Below, one piece after another: positions 14,170 to 25,442 of a DNA stretch of 64,000 nucleotides. A model generated the notes under the pieces. The model was not told the DNA's origin. It saw nothing but the letters and a program-made list of their open reading frames with translations, and made no database searches. The number at the start of each line of letters is the position of its first letter. Position 1 is the first letter of the stretch. This DNA comes from Cephalopachus bancanus (Eukaryota > Chordata > Mammalia > Primates > Tarsiidae), in NCBI GenBank assembly GCA_027257055.1, contig JAPVLO010000570.1, positions 1,626,001-1,690,000 of the forward strand, read 5' to 3'. The position numbers and the translations under genes are program-made.

Positions 14170-14455
14170 AATGTTTTTTATTTTAAAGATATGGGGTATG
14201 ATTCAGAATTAGGCATAAAAGCGGTAAGGTTTATAGGTAAAGTTTGGGCCTCCCTTTGGGTCTCCCTTTGGTCCCCACTTCACCTGGTTTGAGATCAGGT
14301 ATCCTTATTGGTGTTGTATCCCACATACCCCAGCAGTATCCTGCTACTGCCAATCCTTTTCACATAGTATTAAGGTAAATGTTCAGGGCCTGCTTATGAG
14401 TGAGAACATGTAGTACTCTGTTCTTTGTTTCTGTGAGAGAGCACTGAGTATGACT
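14170..14455 (-). mobile_element. L1 3' end, strepsirrhine type
   Basis: Reversed L1 terminus with TGAGATCAGGTATCCTTATT, TATGAGTGAGAACATGTAGT and TCTGTTCTTTGTTTCTGTGA; 5' truncated. Confidence 0.88.
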
Positions 14456-14605
14456 GATTCTAAAACAAACATCAAAATTAAAAGTCCCCAAACTTTATTC
14501 AGATAGAAGTATCAGACGGCAATTATAAAATCATCATACTTAAGACAAATGAATTAAAAAAGAAAAAAACATAAGAAATGAAGATGGAATTTCCAGAAAG
14601 AAGAC

Positions 14606-14632
14606 TGTGGTAGGATGAATAATGGCCCCCCA
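14606..14632 (+). mobile_element. LTR-like repeat, left piece
   Basis: GTAGGATGAATAATGGCCCCCC matches the start of a common mammalian LTR-like repeat that resumes at 17655. It was split by the L1 insertion. Confidence 0.5.
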
Positions 14633-17600
14633 TTATAATGGAAACTGGCAAAGCAAGACCATCAAAACCCTAACTTCAGCAGAAGAATCCATATGACCAA
14701 AATAAAAGCCCAAATCCAGGACATAGGAAACAAAAAGATAATACAAAAAAAAACAGCAAAGCAAAAAGCTGGTTCTTTGAAAGGATAAAAAAGATAGATA
14801 GTCCCCTAGCTAGACTGACCAAGAAAAAGCCCAAATAAACACAATCAGGAACACAAAAGATGAAGTCACAACTGACCCTAGGGAAATACAAAAGATCATC
14901 AGAGACTACTATGTACACTTGTATGACAACAAACTTGAAAACCTAAAGAAAATGAAGGACTTTCTGATATCACACAACCTCCCTAGGTTGAAACAAATAA
15001 AAATCAAGACCCTAAATAGACCAATAACAATCAAGGAAATTGACTGTGTCATAAGAAAATTACCTACAACAAAAAAGCCCTGAACTAGATGGCTTTCAAG
15101 CAGAATGCTACAAGACATACAAGAGGGACTGATACCAATTCTTTTGAAAGTATTCCAGGCAATTGAGAAAGGTGGAACTATCCCCAAATCACTTTATGAA
15201 GCTAACATCACATTGATACAAAAGCCAGGCAAAGACCCAACAACGAAAGAGAACTACAGGACAATATCTTTGATGAATATAGGTGCTAAAATTCTCAACA
15301 AGATCCTAGCAAAACAGATTCAACAACACATCTCAAAAATCGACCATCACGACCAAGTTGGCTTCATCCCCAGGATGCAAGGCTGGTTCAACATACATAA
15401 GACCATAAATATAAATAAATACATCAACAGATGTAAAAACAAAACCCACATGATTATATCATTAGATGCAGAAAAAGCTTCTGCTAAAATCCAGCACCCC
15501 TACTTGATAAAAACCCTCAAACATCTAGGCATAGAGTAAGAGCCATCTTGAGAAACCCATAGGCACCATACACTTAAACAGACAAAAACCATTTCCCCTG
15601 AAAACTGAAGACAAGGATGCCCACTCTCACCACTCCTGTTCAATATAGTTTTGGAAGTCCTAGCTAGAGCAATCAGAGAAGAGAAGGTGATCAGGGGTAT
15701 CCGAAAAGGAAACGAGAAGTCAAGTTATCTCTCTTTGCAGAAGACATGATTGCATATCTTGAAAACCCAAGAAAATCTGTCAAAAACTTCCTTGCACTGA
15801 TAAAGGACTTTGGAAAAGTCTCAGGGTATAAAATAAATGTGCAAAAGACAATCGCATTTCTTTATACCAATAATAAATAGAAACAAATAAAAAGCACAAT
15901 TCCATTCACAATAGTCACAAAAAAATGAAATACCTTGGCATTTTCCTAACCAGAGATGTGAAAGACCTTTACAATGAAAACTACAAGACACTGCTTAAAG
16001 AAATCAAAGATGACACAAACAAGCGGAAAAAAATCCCATGCTCATGGACTGGAAGAATCAACATTTTTAAGATGTCCATCCTACCTAAGGCAATCTACAG
16101 GTTTAACACAATGTCCATCAAATTACCAGCAACATTCTTCTCAGATCTAGAAAAAAACAATACAGGAATTCATATGGAAACATGAATGACCAAAAACAGC
16201 CAAAACAATCCTCAGCAAAAAAAAAAAAAAAAAAACAAAGCAAGATGTATCACACTCCTAGGCCTTAAACTTTATTATAAAGCTACAATAATCAAAACAG
16301 CCTGATATTGGTACAAGAACAGGCATATATACCAATGGACTAGAATTGAGATTCCAGAAGCAAAACCTCAATTTCTCAGCCAACTCATCTTCGACAAAGC
16401 CTCCACCACCCACTACTGGGGAGAGGAGAACCTATTCAGTAAATGGTGCTGGGAAAACTGGCTGACCACATGCAGAAGATTGAAACAGAACCCCTACCTA
16501 TCCCCATACACAAAAATTAACTCTAAATGGATCACAGACCTAAATGTAAAACCTCAAACTATAAGAACCTTAAAAAATGCAGGAGAAATTCTTACAGAAG
16601 TTGGAACTGGCAGCCAATTCCTGATCAAAACCCAAAGTGTCCATGGCATAAGAGATAAGATAGACAAGTGTGACTTCATTAAACTGACAGCTTCTGCAAA
16701 GCCAAAGAAACCATCAAGAGAGCAGGGAGACAGCCCACAGGCTGGGAACAAATATTTGCCAACTCTATGTCTGACAAAGGCCTAACATTAAGCATCTACA
16801 AGGAACTCAAACATGCTGAAAAGAAAAAAAACAAACAGTCCCATTATAAGGTGGGCAAAAGACATGAATAGACACTTCTCAAAAGAAGACATACGAGCAC
16901 CCAACAGATACATGAAAAAATGTTCAGCCTAACTAGTCATCAAAGAGATGCAAATTAAAACTACACTGAGATACCATCTAACTCCAGTCAGAATGGCCAT
17001 AATTAATAACAAAAAATAACAGATGCTGGAGAGGATGTGGCTAAAAGGGAACACTTCTACACTGTTGGTGGGAGTGTAAGCTAGTACAGCCTCTGTGGAA
17101 ATCAGTGTGGCGATTCCTAAAAGTTCTAAAAAATCGACCTTCCATATGACCCCACAATCCCCCTACTGGTAATATACCCAGAAGAATTCATATCACTCTA
17201 TAAAAAAGATAACTGCACACGTATGTTTATCGCAGCATTGTTCACAATAGCAAGAACATGGAACCAAACGTGCTGCCCATCAAAAGAGGAATGGATAAAA
17301 AAAAGTACATATACACAATGGAATGTTACATAGCCATAAAGAAGAACAAAATCATGAACTTCGCAGCAACCTGGATGGAATTAGAGTTTATTATACTGAG
17401 TGATCTTTCACAGAAGCAAAGATCTGAGTATCACAAGTTCTCACTCATAAGTGGACCTTGAACAACTACCATAATACTATAAGAAAAGGATTGACAGTAG
17501 CAGGAATCTGCAGGGGATAGGGGGTGGCAGAGAGGTAGGACTAACAATAGTCGATATCTGCCGGGGAAGGGGGGCACACCTTATCAACAAGGGTACCTGC

Positions 17601-17654
17601 ACAATGAAATTTTGTATACCTATCCCTGAATTGTACTCCACAATTTTTTTTTTA
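14633..17654 (+). mobile_element. L1, 3.0-kb ORF2 and 3' UTR, inactivated
   Basis: 5'-truncated element. It covers the region after the endonuclease, the reverse transcriptase domain (residues such as PISLMN-type and QVGFIP at about 15255-15370, and an FAED box near 15735-15750 where active elements have FADD), the C-terminal region to 17460, and a 3' UTR. Frames are open only in pieces (15105-15539, 15925-16185, 16480-16785, 17258-17461). Several stops and frameshifts make it inactive. Its 3' end abuts a T-run instead of a clear A-tail. Confidence 0.92.
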
Positions 17655-18067
17655 AGATGTCCAAATCCTAATTCCTACACTATGAATATATTAATTTACA
17701 TGGCAAGAAGGACTTTTACAGATGTGAATAAATGAAGGATCTTAACACTGATATATTATGCTGGTGAACATAATCACAATGGTTTTCAAAAGGAGGAGGA
17801 GGTATGAAGGTCAAAGTAAGAGAAGAAGTGAAGATAGGAGCAGACATCAGAGTGATGCTATTGCTAGGGGCGGGTAGCACATGGCAAGGAACGCAGGCAG
17901 CCTCTGTCAGGTGGAAAAAGCGAGAAACAGATTCTCCCCTAGAGTCCTTAGTAGGAATGTAGCACTGTCATCCCATCTTAACCTCCTGATCCTCAGGACT
18001 GTAAGATAGTACATTTGTGTTCTTTTAAGCTACTAAGTTTATTTTGGAAGTAATAGGAAACTAACAG
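17655..18067 (+). mobile_element. LTR-like repeat, right piece
   Basis: AAGATGTCCAAATCCTAATT, TACATGGCAAGAAGGACTTT, CAGATTCTCCCCTAGAGTCC and a TAAGCTACTAAGTTTATTTT end are shared with a widespread old mammalian repeat, probably of the MaLR/ERVL LTR type. Non-coding. Confidence 0.55.
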
Positions 18068-18119
18068 AAAGACTCATGCATACATGGAAATGAATACAAC
18101 AAAAGTGGTATTACAAACC

Positions 18120-18438
18120 AGTGGGGAATGAACCACTGGAAAAGTGATTTGGGGACAGCAGGTTATCCATATGGGGAAAATAATTATATCCCTACTTTAT
18201 ACCAGATTCTAAATTTATTCCAGGTAGATGAAGAATATAAATATAAAAAGCAACTTTCAGAATATAGGAGAATACATGAACTTGTGTAAAGAGATTTCTT
18301 CAATAAGATGCCAACAATCACAAAGAAAAGATTGAAAAAATGAGTACTTTAAATTATAAACATCTGGACAACAAAAGAAAGTGAAAAGATAGGCCACAGA
18401 CTGGGAAACAGATGTGTAGATATATTATTAATTGCTTA
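18120..18438 (+). mobile_element. Old L1 fragment, left piece
   Basis: ATGAAGAATATAAATATAAA, GGAGAATACATGAAC and GGCCACAGACTGGGAAACAG follow the order of the L1 ORF2 C-terminal region. It is split by the Alu at 18455 and continues at 18771-18900. Confidence 0.65.
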
Positions 18439-18454
18439 AAAACAGCAGTTTGGA

Positions 18455-18754
18455 GCCGGGCTCGGTGGCTCAGCCTGTAATCTCGCGCCTTTGGGAGGCT
18501 GAGGTGAGTGGATTGCCTGAGCCTGCGGGTTCGAGACCCGCCTGGGCAGCGAGACCTCATCTCTACAATACATCAAAAAATCAGCCGGGCGTGGTAGCGC
18601 ATGCCCGTAATTCCGGCTACTCAGAAGGCTAAGGCAAAAGGATCGCCGGATCCCAGCAGGTCGAGGCTGCGGTGGCCGGAGCGGACACTGCACTCCAGTC
18701 TGGGCGACCGAGTGAGACTCCAACTCAAAAAAAACCAAAAAACAAAAAACAAAA
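18455..18754 (+). mobile_element. Young strepsirrhine Alu
   Basis: Complete dimer with (CAAAA)n tail and a perfect 16-bp target-site duplication, AAAACAGCAGTTTGGA, at 18439-18454 and 18755-18770. Confidence 0.95.
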
Positions 18755-18770
18755 AAAACAGCAGTTTGGA

Positions 18771-18900
18771 TAATTTGGCAGTATTTAAGACTTGATAACG
18801 CATATATCGACACTGCAGCAATTTTATTGTTAGGTACAGCTATTAGAAAAACCCTCATACATGTGTATAAAAAGATGTATATAAAAATATTTGCTGCTGT
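18771..18900 (+). mobile_element. Old L1 fragment, right piece
   Basis: AGCAATTTTATTGTTAGGTA and CATACATGTGTATAAAAAG correspond to the L1 ORF2 end after the Alu insertion. Confidence 0.55.
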
Positions 18901-18906
18901 AATGTT

Positions 18907-19085
18907 TTAAGGTAGCATAGCATAGGGGTTAAAATGGAGAATTCTGACTGCCTAGGCTCAGATGCCAACTATTCCACCTACAAACTGTGAGATCTTGAAC
19001 AACGTATTTAGCTTTTCTGTATCGTATTTTCTTCATCTGCAAACTAAGAATCGCATTGATTAATATAGGCTTCTTCTGAAGATTT
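18907..19085 (+). mobile_element. MIR element, left piece
   Basis: GTAGCATAGCATAGGGGTTA, TGACTGCCTAGGCTCAGATG, CTTCATCTGCAAACTAAGAA are MIR. It resumes at 19745-19815 (AGACAGCATCTGGCACACAG) after an L1 with a nested Alu. Confidence 0.85.
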
Positions 19086-19406
19086 TTTTTTTTTTAAGAT
19101 TTGGAGTGTAATTCAGGATTAGGTATACAAGTGGTCACCCTACAGGTAAAGTTTGGGTCTCCTTTTGGTCCCCACATTGCCTGGTTTGAGATCAGGTACA
19201 CTTGTTGATGTTGTGTTCTCCCCACCCCCACCCCAGCAGCATCCTGCTACTGCCAATCCCTTTCTTATAGTATTATGACAATTGTTCAGGGTCCACTTAT
19301 GAGTGAGAACATGTGGTACTCTGTTCTTTGTTTCTGTGATAGATCATTGAGTATGGTAGACTCTAAATCCATCTAAGTTGCTGTGAAGTCCATATGCTTG
19401 TCCTTC
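19086..19406 (-). mobile_element. L1 3' end, strepsirrhine type, left piece
   Basis: Reversed L1 terminus closely like 14170-14455. It is interrupted by the Alu at 19407 and continues at 19693-19744 (ATGGCTGTGTAAAATTTCAT). Confidence 0.88.
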
Positions 19407-19692
19407 TTTTTTTTTGAGTTGGAGTCTCACTCTGTCGCCCAGACTGGAATGCAGTGGCCGATCCCGGCCACTGCAGCCTCGATCTGCTGGGCTCCGGCGA
19501 TCCTTCCGCCTCAGCCTTCCAAGTAGCTGAAACTACAGGCACGCGCTATCATGCCCGGCTAATTTTTGATTTATTGTGGAGATGAGGTCTCGCCAAGTTG
19601 CCCAGGCGGGTCTCGAACCCGCGGGCTCAGGCAATCCGCTCACCTCAGCCTCCCAAAGCGCTGGGATTACAGGCTGAGCCATCGAGCCTGGC
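19407..19692 (-). mobile_element. Young strepsirrhine Alu
   Basis: Complete reversed dimer of the young subfamily with a short T-run. Flanking TTGTCCTTCTTT and TTTGTTCTTCTTT form an imperfect target-site duplication. Confidence 0.93.
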
Positions 19693-19744
19693 ATGTTTGT
19701 TCTTCTTTATGGCTGTGTAAAATTTCATTGTGTATAGGGACCAC
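19693..19744 (-). mobile_element. L1 3' end, right piece
   Basis: Continuation of the L1 at 19086-19406 past the Alu. Confidence 0.7.
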
Positions 19745-19815
19745 AAAGACTAAATGAATTAATATTTGTAAAGAAGTTAGACAGCATCTGGCACACAGTA
19801 TTTTATGTGTTCATT
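19745..19815 (+). mobile_element. MIR element, right piece
   Basis: AATATTTGTAAAGAAGTTAG and CATCTGGCACACAGTATTTT complete the MIR 3' part. Confidence 0.7.
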
Positions 19816-20104
19816 AAATAAAATACACTATTTGATATACTATCACACACAACCCAAATATCCATTAAGAAGAGAATGTACAAAAGAAAATGGGGTATAT
19901 TCATATGTGTAGTAAAGAATTCACTGCATGTTAAATATAACAAAATGCATTCTGTAAAATTTTTTTGAAAGACAAATGGGTAACAGGCTTTCTTTTTAAT
20001 TATCCAAGATGAAAATCTTATACAGATGTGAAAATGAAGTGCAGAAGCTTCATTATGTCCCTTTATTCTGAGATTGACTCCCAAACAGATCTGAAAAGAA
20101 TATG

Positions 20105-20274
20105 GTATACATAAAGTAAGAGAATACATAATTAATAAAAGTGATCTAAAAAAAAAAGAATTTCACCATATGCAAAAACTTTATGTATATTTTATGTATA
20201 CATAAAGTAAGAGAATACATAATTAATAAAAGTGATCTAAAAAAAAAAAAAAGAATTTCACCATATGCAAAAAC
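20105..20274. repeat. Tandem duplication, two units of about 75 bp
   Basis: GTATACATAAAGTAAGAGAA through CACCATATGCAAAAAC occurs at 20105-20178 and again at 20197-20274, separated by 18 bp. The copies are identical except for the length of an internal A-run (10 versus 14), so the duplication is recent. Confidence 0.95.
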
Positions 20275-20935
20275 GAGGCCTGGCCTTTGAACTCATCTTC
20301 TGGGAGATGATCTGTAAGCCCTTGGAATTTTGGAATGTCATGCCAGAAAGAAGTGCCTTTGGTTGCCTAGGGACACTGTGTTATCAGACAGTCTAACAAT
20401 ATGATTTAGGGTTAAGGCTGGCCACACCAGATAGACTTAGTGTGGGGATTAGCTATGTCAGAAAGATCAACAGTGTGATTTAGGGTGGAAGCTTTGGGTC
20501 ATGTATATCTCAGTCAACCTCCAAAGAGGCTGGACACTGAGATCAGAAACAAGGGCAATCAGTCATGCCTAAAGTGACAGAGCTTCAATAAAATCTCGAA
20601 CATTAAAGCTCAGGTAAGCCTCCTTAGTTGGTCATACTTGCGTGTATTGTCACACATTAATATGTGGAAAGTAACATGGTTCTGAAACTAAACGCTTGGA
20701 GATCCCTTGTGCTCCACCCTAATCACATCTTCCCTTGACTAATTTCAATCTATATTCATTCCCTGTAATAAAACCTGTGAGTGTAACAGCTTTCAATGAG
20801 TCCTGTGAGTTCTTCTAGCACATTATCGAACCTGAGGGTAGTTCTATAAAACCCCTGAATTTGCAGTCGGTGTCAGAACTGTGGATGGTCTTGTGGGGAC
20901 TATATCCTCTAATGTGTACAGCTGTCTCACCTCTC
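20275..20935 (+). mobile_element. Old LTR-like repeat
   Basis: Phrases TTCAATAAAATCTCGAACAT, CCTGTAATAAAACCTGTGAG, TATCGAACCTGAGGGTAGTT and ATTTGCAGTCGGTGTCAGAA match a mammalian LTR (ERVL-type in my memory). No internal viral gene is seen. Confidence 0.55.
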
Positions 20936-21269
20936 ATATCATACATTAAAATACCATAAGCAATTTAAATGAATGAACTACAATCTCACTGATCAATATG
21001 AATGAATGTAGAAAACATAAAATCAAGTGATAGCATGTTGGGAAAGAATGCTTCCAGAATGATATGATTTATACAAAGTTTTAAAACTTTATATATAACT
21101 GGAGTGTCAAAAAATGTTTACACATTTTAAGTATGACATTTGCCCAAAAGATGGCATTGATCAAATGAATGCTAGTGTCACCATGCTACAGGCAGAACAG
21201 TCAAAATAGCGGAAGCACGGTTAAGCGAACATCATGCTACACATTGCTACCATAATTCAATTAAATTTC
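20936..21269. other. Intron 8 sequence without recognised feature
   Basis: AT-rich DNA. No repeat named. Confidence 0.45.
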
Positions 21270-21285
21270 GAAAAGTAATACATAT

Positions 21286-22861
21286 TTAGAGCTTTTAGGA
21301 ATCGCCACACCGCTTTCCACAGAGGTTGCACTAGTTTACACTCCCACCAACAGTGTAGAAGTGTTCCCTTTTCACCACACCCTCTCCAGCAGCTGTTATT
21401 TTTTGAGTTGTTGATAATTGCCATTCTGACTGGAGTTAGGTGGTATCTCAGTGTGGTTTTGATTTGCATCTCCCTGATGATTAGTGAGGTTGAACGTTTC
21501 TTCATGTGTTTGTTGGATGCTCGGATGTCCTCTTTTGTGAAGTGTCTGTTCATATCTTTTGCCCATTTTATAATGGGGTTGTTTGGTTTTTTCTTTTCAG
21601 CACGTTTTAGTTCCTTGTAGATCCAAGATGTTAAGCCTTTCTCAGACCTGGTATTGGCAAATACTTTTTTCCAGTCTGTAGGCTGTCTCCCTGCTCTCTT
21701 GATGGTTTCTTTGGCCTTGCAGAAGCTTGTCAGTTTAATAAGGTCCCACTTGTCTATCTTCTCTCTTATGACCTGTGGGTTTCGGGTTTTGTTCAGGAAT
21801 TGGATGCCAGTTCCGATTTCCATGAGGGTATTTCCTTCATTTTCTAAGGTTCTTATAGTTTGAGGTTTTACATTTTGGTCTCTGATCCATTTGGAGTTAA
21901 CCTTTGTGCATGGGGATAGACAGGGGTCCTGTTTCAATCTTCTGCATGTGGTCAGCCAGTTTTCCCAGCACCATTTACCGAATAGGTTCTCCTCTCCCCA
22001 GTGGTTGGTGGTGGAGGCCTTGTCGAAGATGAGTTGGTTGAGAAATTGAGGTTTTGCTTCTGGAATCTCAATTCTATTCCATTGATCTATATGCCTGTTC
22101 CTATACCAATACCAAGCTGTTTTGATGATTGTAGCTTTATAGTAAAGTTTGAAGTCTGGTAATGTGATACCACCTGCTTTGTTTTTTTTTTTGCTGAGGA
22201 TTGTTCTGGCTATTCTTGGACGCTTGTGTTTCCATATGAATTCCTGTGTTGTTTTTTCTAGATCTGAGAAGAATGTTACTGGTAATTTGATGAGTATCGC
22301 ATTGAATTTGTAGATTGCCTTAGGTAAGATGGACAACCTCCCATATGACCCCGCAATCCCCCTACTGGGAATATACCCTGAAGAACTCAAATCACTCTAT
22401 AAAAAAGATACCTGCACACGTATGTTTATCGCAGCATTGTTCACAATAGCAAGAACCTGGAAACAACCATGCTACCCATCAAAAGAGGACTGGATTAAAA
22501 AAATGTGGTACATATACACGATGGAATACTACGCAGCCATAAGAAAGAACAAAATCATGAATTTCGCAGCAACCTGGATAGAACCAGAGTCTATAATACT
22601 GAGTAACCTCTCACAGAAACAAAGATCCGAGTATCACATGTTCTCACTCATATAATGGACCTTGAACATCCAATGTAATACTATAAGAAAATGACTGACG
22701 GTACTGGGAAACTATGGGGGGGGAGGGAGATGGGATTAATAGTAGTAAATATCTATCTGGGGATGGGGAAACACCTCTTATCAACAGGGTGCCTGAATGA
22801 AACATATTTGTACACCTAACCCTTAACTGTACCCCACAAAACCATAATATTGAAAAATAAA
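21286..22861 (+). mobile_element. Young L1 with 5' inversion
   Basis: 21286-22325 is L1 ORF2 in reverse: the minus strand has an open 377-codon frame (22390-21257) matching the ORF2 C-terminus ([40 protein letters not shown]). At about 22328 the strand switches to a direct L1 end with TCCCATATGACCCCGC, a TATACACGATGGAATACTAC box and a 3' UTR ending AACCATAATATTGAAAAATAAA. The two parts are adjacent in an intact L1 (the reverse part ends at TCCTAAAAGCTCTAAA, the direct part takes over just after), so this is a twin-priming product. No complete ORF. Confidence 0.93.
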
Positions 22862-23399
22862 AAGAAGTACCTACACCCCTGCATGCATTAGAGCATTTGT
22901 CAAAATGGTCAAGCTATGAAAACAACTTCAATGTTTCTGGATTCACTCTGTATTAAGAAAATACAGTATATATACACCATAGCATAATATTCAACCATAA
23001 AAAAAAGGAATCCTGCAATTGCAACCTCATGGATAAAACTGTAAGACATTGTGCTAAGTGACATGAGCCTGGCACACAAAGAAAAATACTGCATGATCTC
23101 ACTCATGTGTGAAATAAAAAAAATTACACTCATAGAGGAAGAAAGTACAATGGTGGATCAGGACCTGCAGGTGGGGGAACTGGGAGATGTTCAAAGGTAA
23201 CAAAATTTCAGTTATAAGGGAGTTTTCAGGATCTAATGTATAACATAGTGACTATAGCTAATAATAACATCTTATATGCTTAAAAATTTTGCTAAAATTG
23301 TAGAAATTGTTATGTTATTATTATGATAAATAACAAAATAAAATAAATACATAAATAAAATTATTACAAAAAAATAAAAAATTAAAAAAATTTTAAAAA
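22862..23399 (+). mobile_element. Old L1 3' end directly after the young L1
   Basis: More diverged L1 3' region (TGCATTAGAGCATTTGTCAA, ACAATGGTGGATCAGGACCT, TCAGGATCTAATGTATAACA) ending in an A-rich tail. A perfect 16-bp repeat, GAAAAGTAATACATAT, lies before the young L1 (21270-21285) and after this piece (23400-23415). It may be nested or may have been carried by the young L1. Confidence 0.85.
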
Positions 23400-23590
23400 G
23401 AAAAGTAATACATATATAACATCACTTAAAATGTGTATACAAATTTTGGCACACACACAAATGCACATAAATGTATAATTTAAGGGAATTATAAACCCCA
23501 AGTTCAGGACAGTAGTTCCTCTGTGAAAGGAGGAAATAAAAGTTACATCAAAGATTTCAATTGCTCAGTTTCTTTTAAAAAGCCTTCTTA

Positions 23591-23878
23591 GCCGGGCTCC
23601 ATGGCTCAGCCTGTAATCCCGCGACTTTGGGAGGCTGAGGTGAGTGGATTGCTTGAGCCCGCGCGTTCGAGACCCGCCTGGGCAGCAAGACCTCGTCTCT
23701 ACAATAAATCAAAAAATCAGCCGGGCGTGGTAGCGCATGCCTGTAGTTCCAGCTACTTGGAAGGCTGAGGCGGAAGGATCGCCGGAGCCCAGCAGGTCGA
23801 GGCTGCGGTGGCCGGGAGCGGGCACTGCACTCCAGTCTGGGCGAAAGAATGAGACTACAACTCAAAAAGACAAAAAAA
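23591..23878 (+). mobile_element. Young strepsirrhine Alu
   Basis: Complete dimer, short tail. Target-site duplication AGCCTTCTTA (23581-23590) and AGTCTTCTTA (23879-23888), one mismatch. Confidence 0.93.
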
Positions 23879-23888
23879 GTCTTCTTAA

Positions 23889-25307
23889 AGCAAATATGAC
23901 AAAATGCTAAAATTTGACACAACTTTGAGTGAATGGGTATTCTTTATATTATTCTCTGTATTTTTTGAAATATTTCATAATCTAGATTATAGTAAACAAT
24001 ATGACTGAATGGTAAAGATAAGTGACATTCTCTAAATATGGCATATTTCTATTGTCTTTCCATATTCAACCTCAACAACCACTATTTCCTGGCCATTCAT
24101 CAAGGTTACAACCTAATACTCTGGGGTACTAATTTGAGATAGGAGGGAATAGGAACAGATTAGTTTCTGTGTCTTCAAGGAGTTACCGTGGACCAGGAAT
24201 CACACACCATTGTTGATAATTCAAAAAAGTATCTGGTATAAGTATCTGAATTCAATTGGGTTTTTTGGCACAGATTTCACACTCAAGGAAGAGGTTGTGG
24301 GCAGACAGATTGGTCTTTAGGTACTGGTGTCATTCTTGGACGGCATAATCATCATGCTTAACCTAGAAAAAGCTGTCAAAAAGCAATACATAGCTTTCAG
24401 AAAACTCGCTCCCAGGAACTGCCTCTATTTTATAGATTTTAGCCACATATCTAGCTTCTTCTGTTCTTGGTGACATTCTGTAGATGATATATTAATTTTT
24501 TTCAGCTTTTCCAGCTGTTCTTAAATTTAACCTTCTATAGGAAAATCACAATAAAACTATGTATGGGATGACAGAAGCAGATTTGTATTAAAAACTGTAC
24601 AAGGTATTCAGAATAAATTAGCATAAATTATAGAATACAAGTCATCATTCAATCCTTAAATAAAGCCTTCCAAAATATCGAGGGCCAATTTACATTCTTG
24701 GGTCACAAGCTTGGCTCCATATCTATGGTTCATGTGTACAGTGGCTCCCTGGTATGTACAAGGGCCACAACCACCATGCCAACTCAATGATTCCTCAAAA
24801 CAGTTTATCACAATGATGTCAACAGAACTTTCGATGGGAAAGCAATGGTGTTTCCTGATTAACCTTTACGTATACTATAATTTAAACTAAGCTCTTAATA
24901 TAACTGGACTTTTCAGTCGGAACATTCAGGCTAACAGCCCAATCTTTATTATCTGCCACTTATCTATTTAAGTAAATTCATTTAAAAACAGGTCTTTCAA
25001 ATTTCAAAAAAAAGGTCTTGCTTTAAACTTTTGATTTGTAGCAAGCCTTCTTAGACTCCGTGAGATTTTTTGGCTCAATCTCCTTTTTCAGCCTCCTTTT
25101 TCAGCCTTGGTTTGAATAATTCTTATTTAAATTCTTGTTCCATTTTGCTGTCTAATCTTGAAAACTCAAATTGCAAATAATGTGCAGGTAAAGCAACATT
25201 CATTTTTAATCCAGACAAAAATATACTCCTCTCTGAACTTCTAATGCCCTATGTCCAGTATTACGTGAGTGTTTGTGAATACAGGAAAAAAAAAAATTCC
25301 AAAACCA
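23889..25307. other. Unique intron 8 sequence
   Basis: No exon, RNA gene or nameable repeat seen. Confidence 0.5.
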
Positions 25308-25442
25308 GGCTGGGCATGGTGGCTCATGCCTGTAATCTCAGCACTTTGAGAGGCTGAGGCAAGAGGATTGCTTGAGCCCAGAAGTTTGAGACCTGCCTAG
25401 GCAACATAGCAAGACCTTGTCCCTAAAAATAAATAAATAAAA
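25308..25442 (+). mobile_element. Free left Alu monomer (FLAM)
   Basis: Single left arm GGCTGGGCATGGTGGCTCAT to CTTGTCCCTAAAAATAAATA with an AAAT tail and no right arm. Confidence 0.85.

Noticed and set aside
18436..18858. 140-residue minus-strand frame and similar frames in other Alus
   Set aside because: These are Alu-derived frames (SHSVAQTGVQ-type) that recur in every reversed Alu and are not genes.
21257..22390. 377-residue open frame as an independent gene
   Set aside because: It is the C-terminal part of L1 ORF2 in an inverted, truncated element with no start of its own.
24230..24900. Possible processed pseudogene in unique DNA
   Set aside because: No translated frame or A-tail with target duplication could be found.
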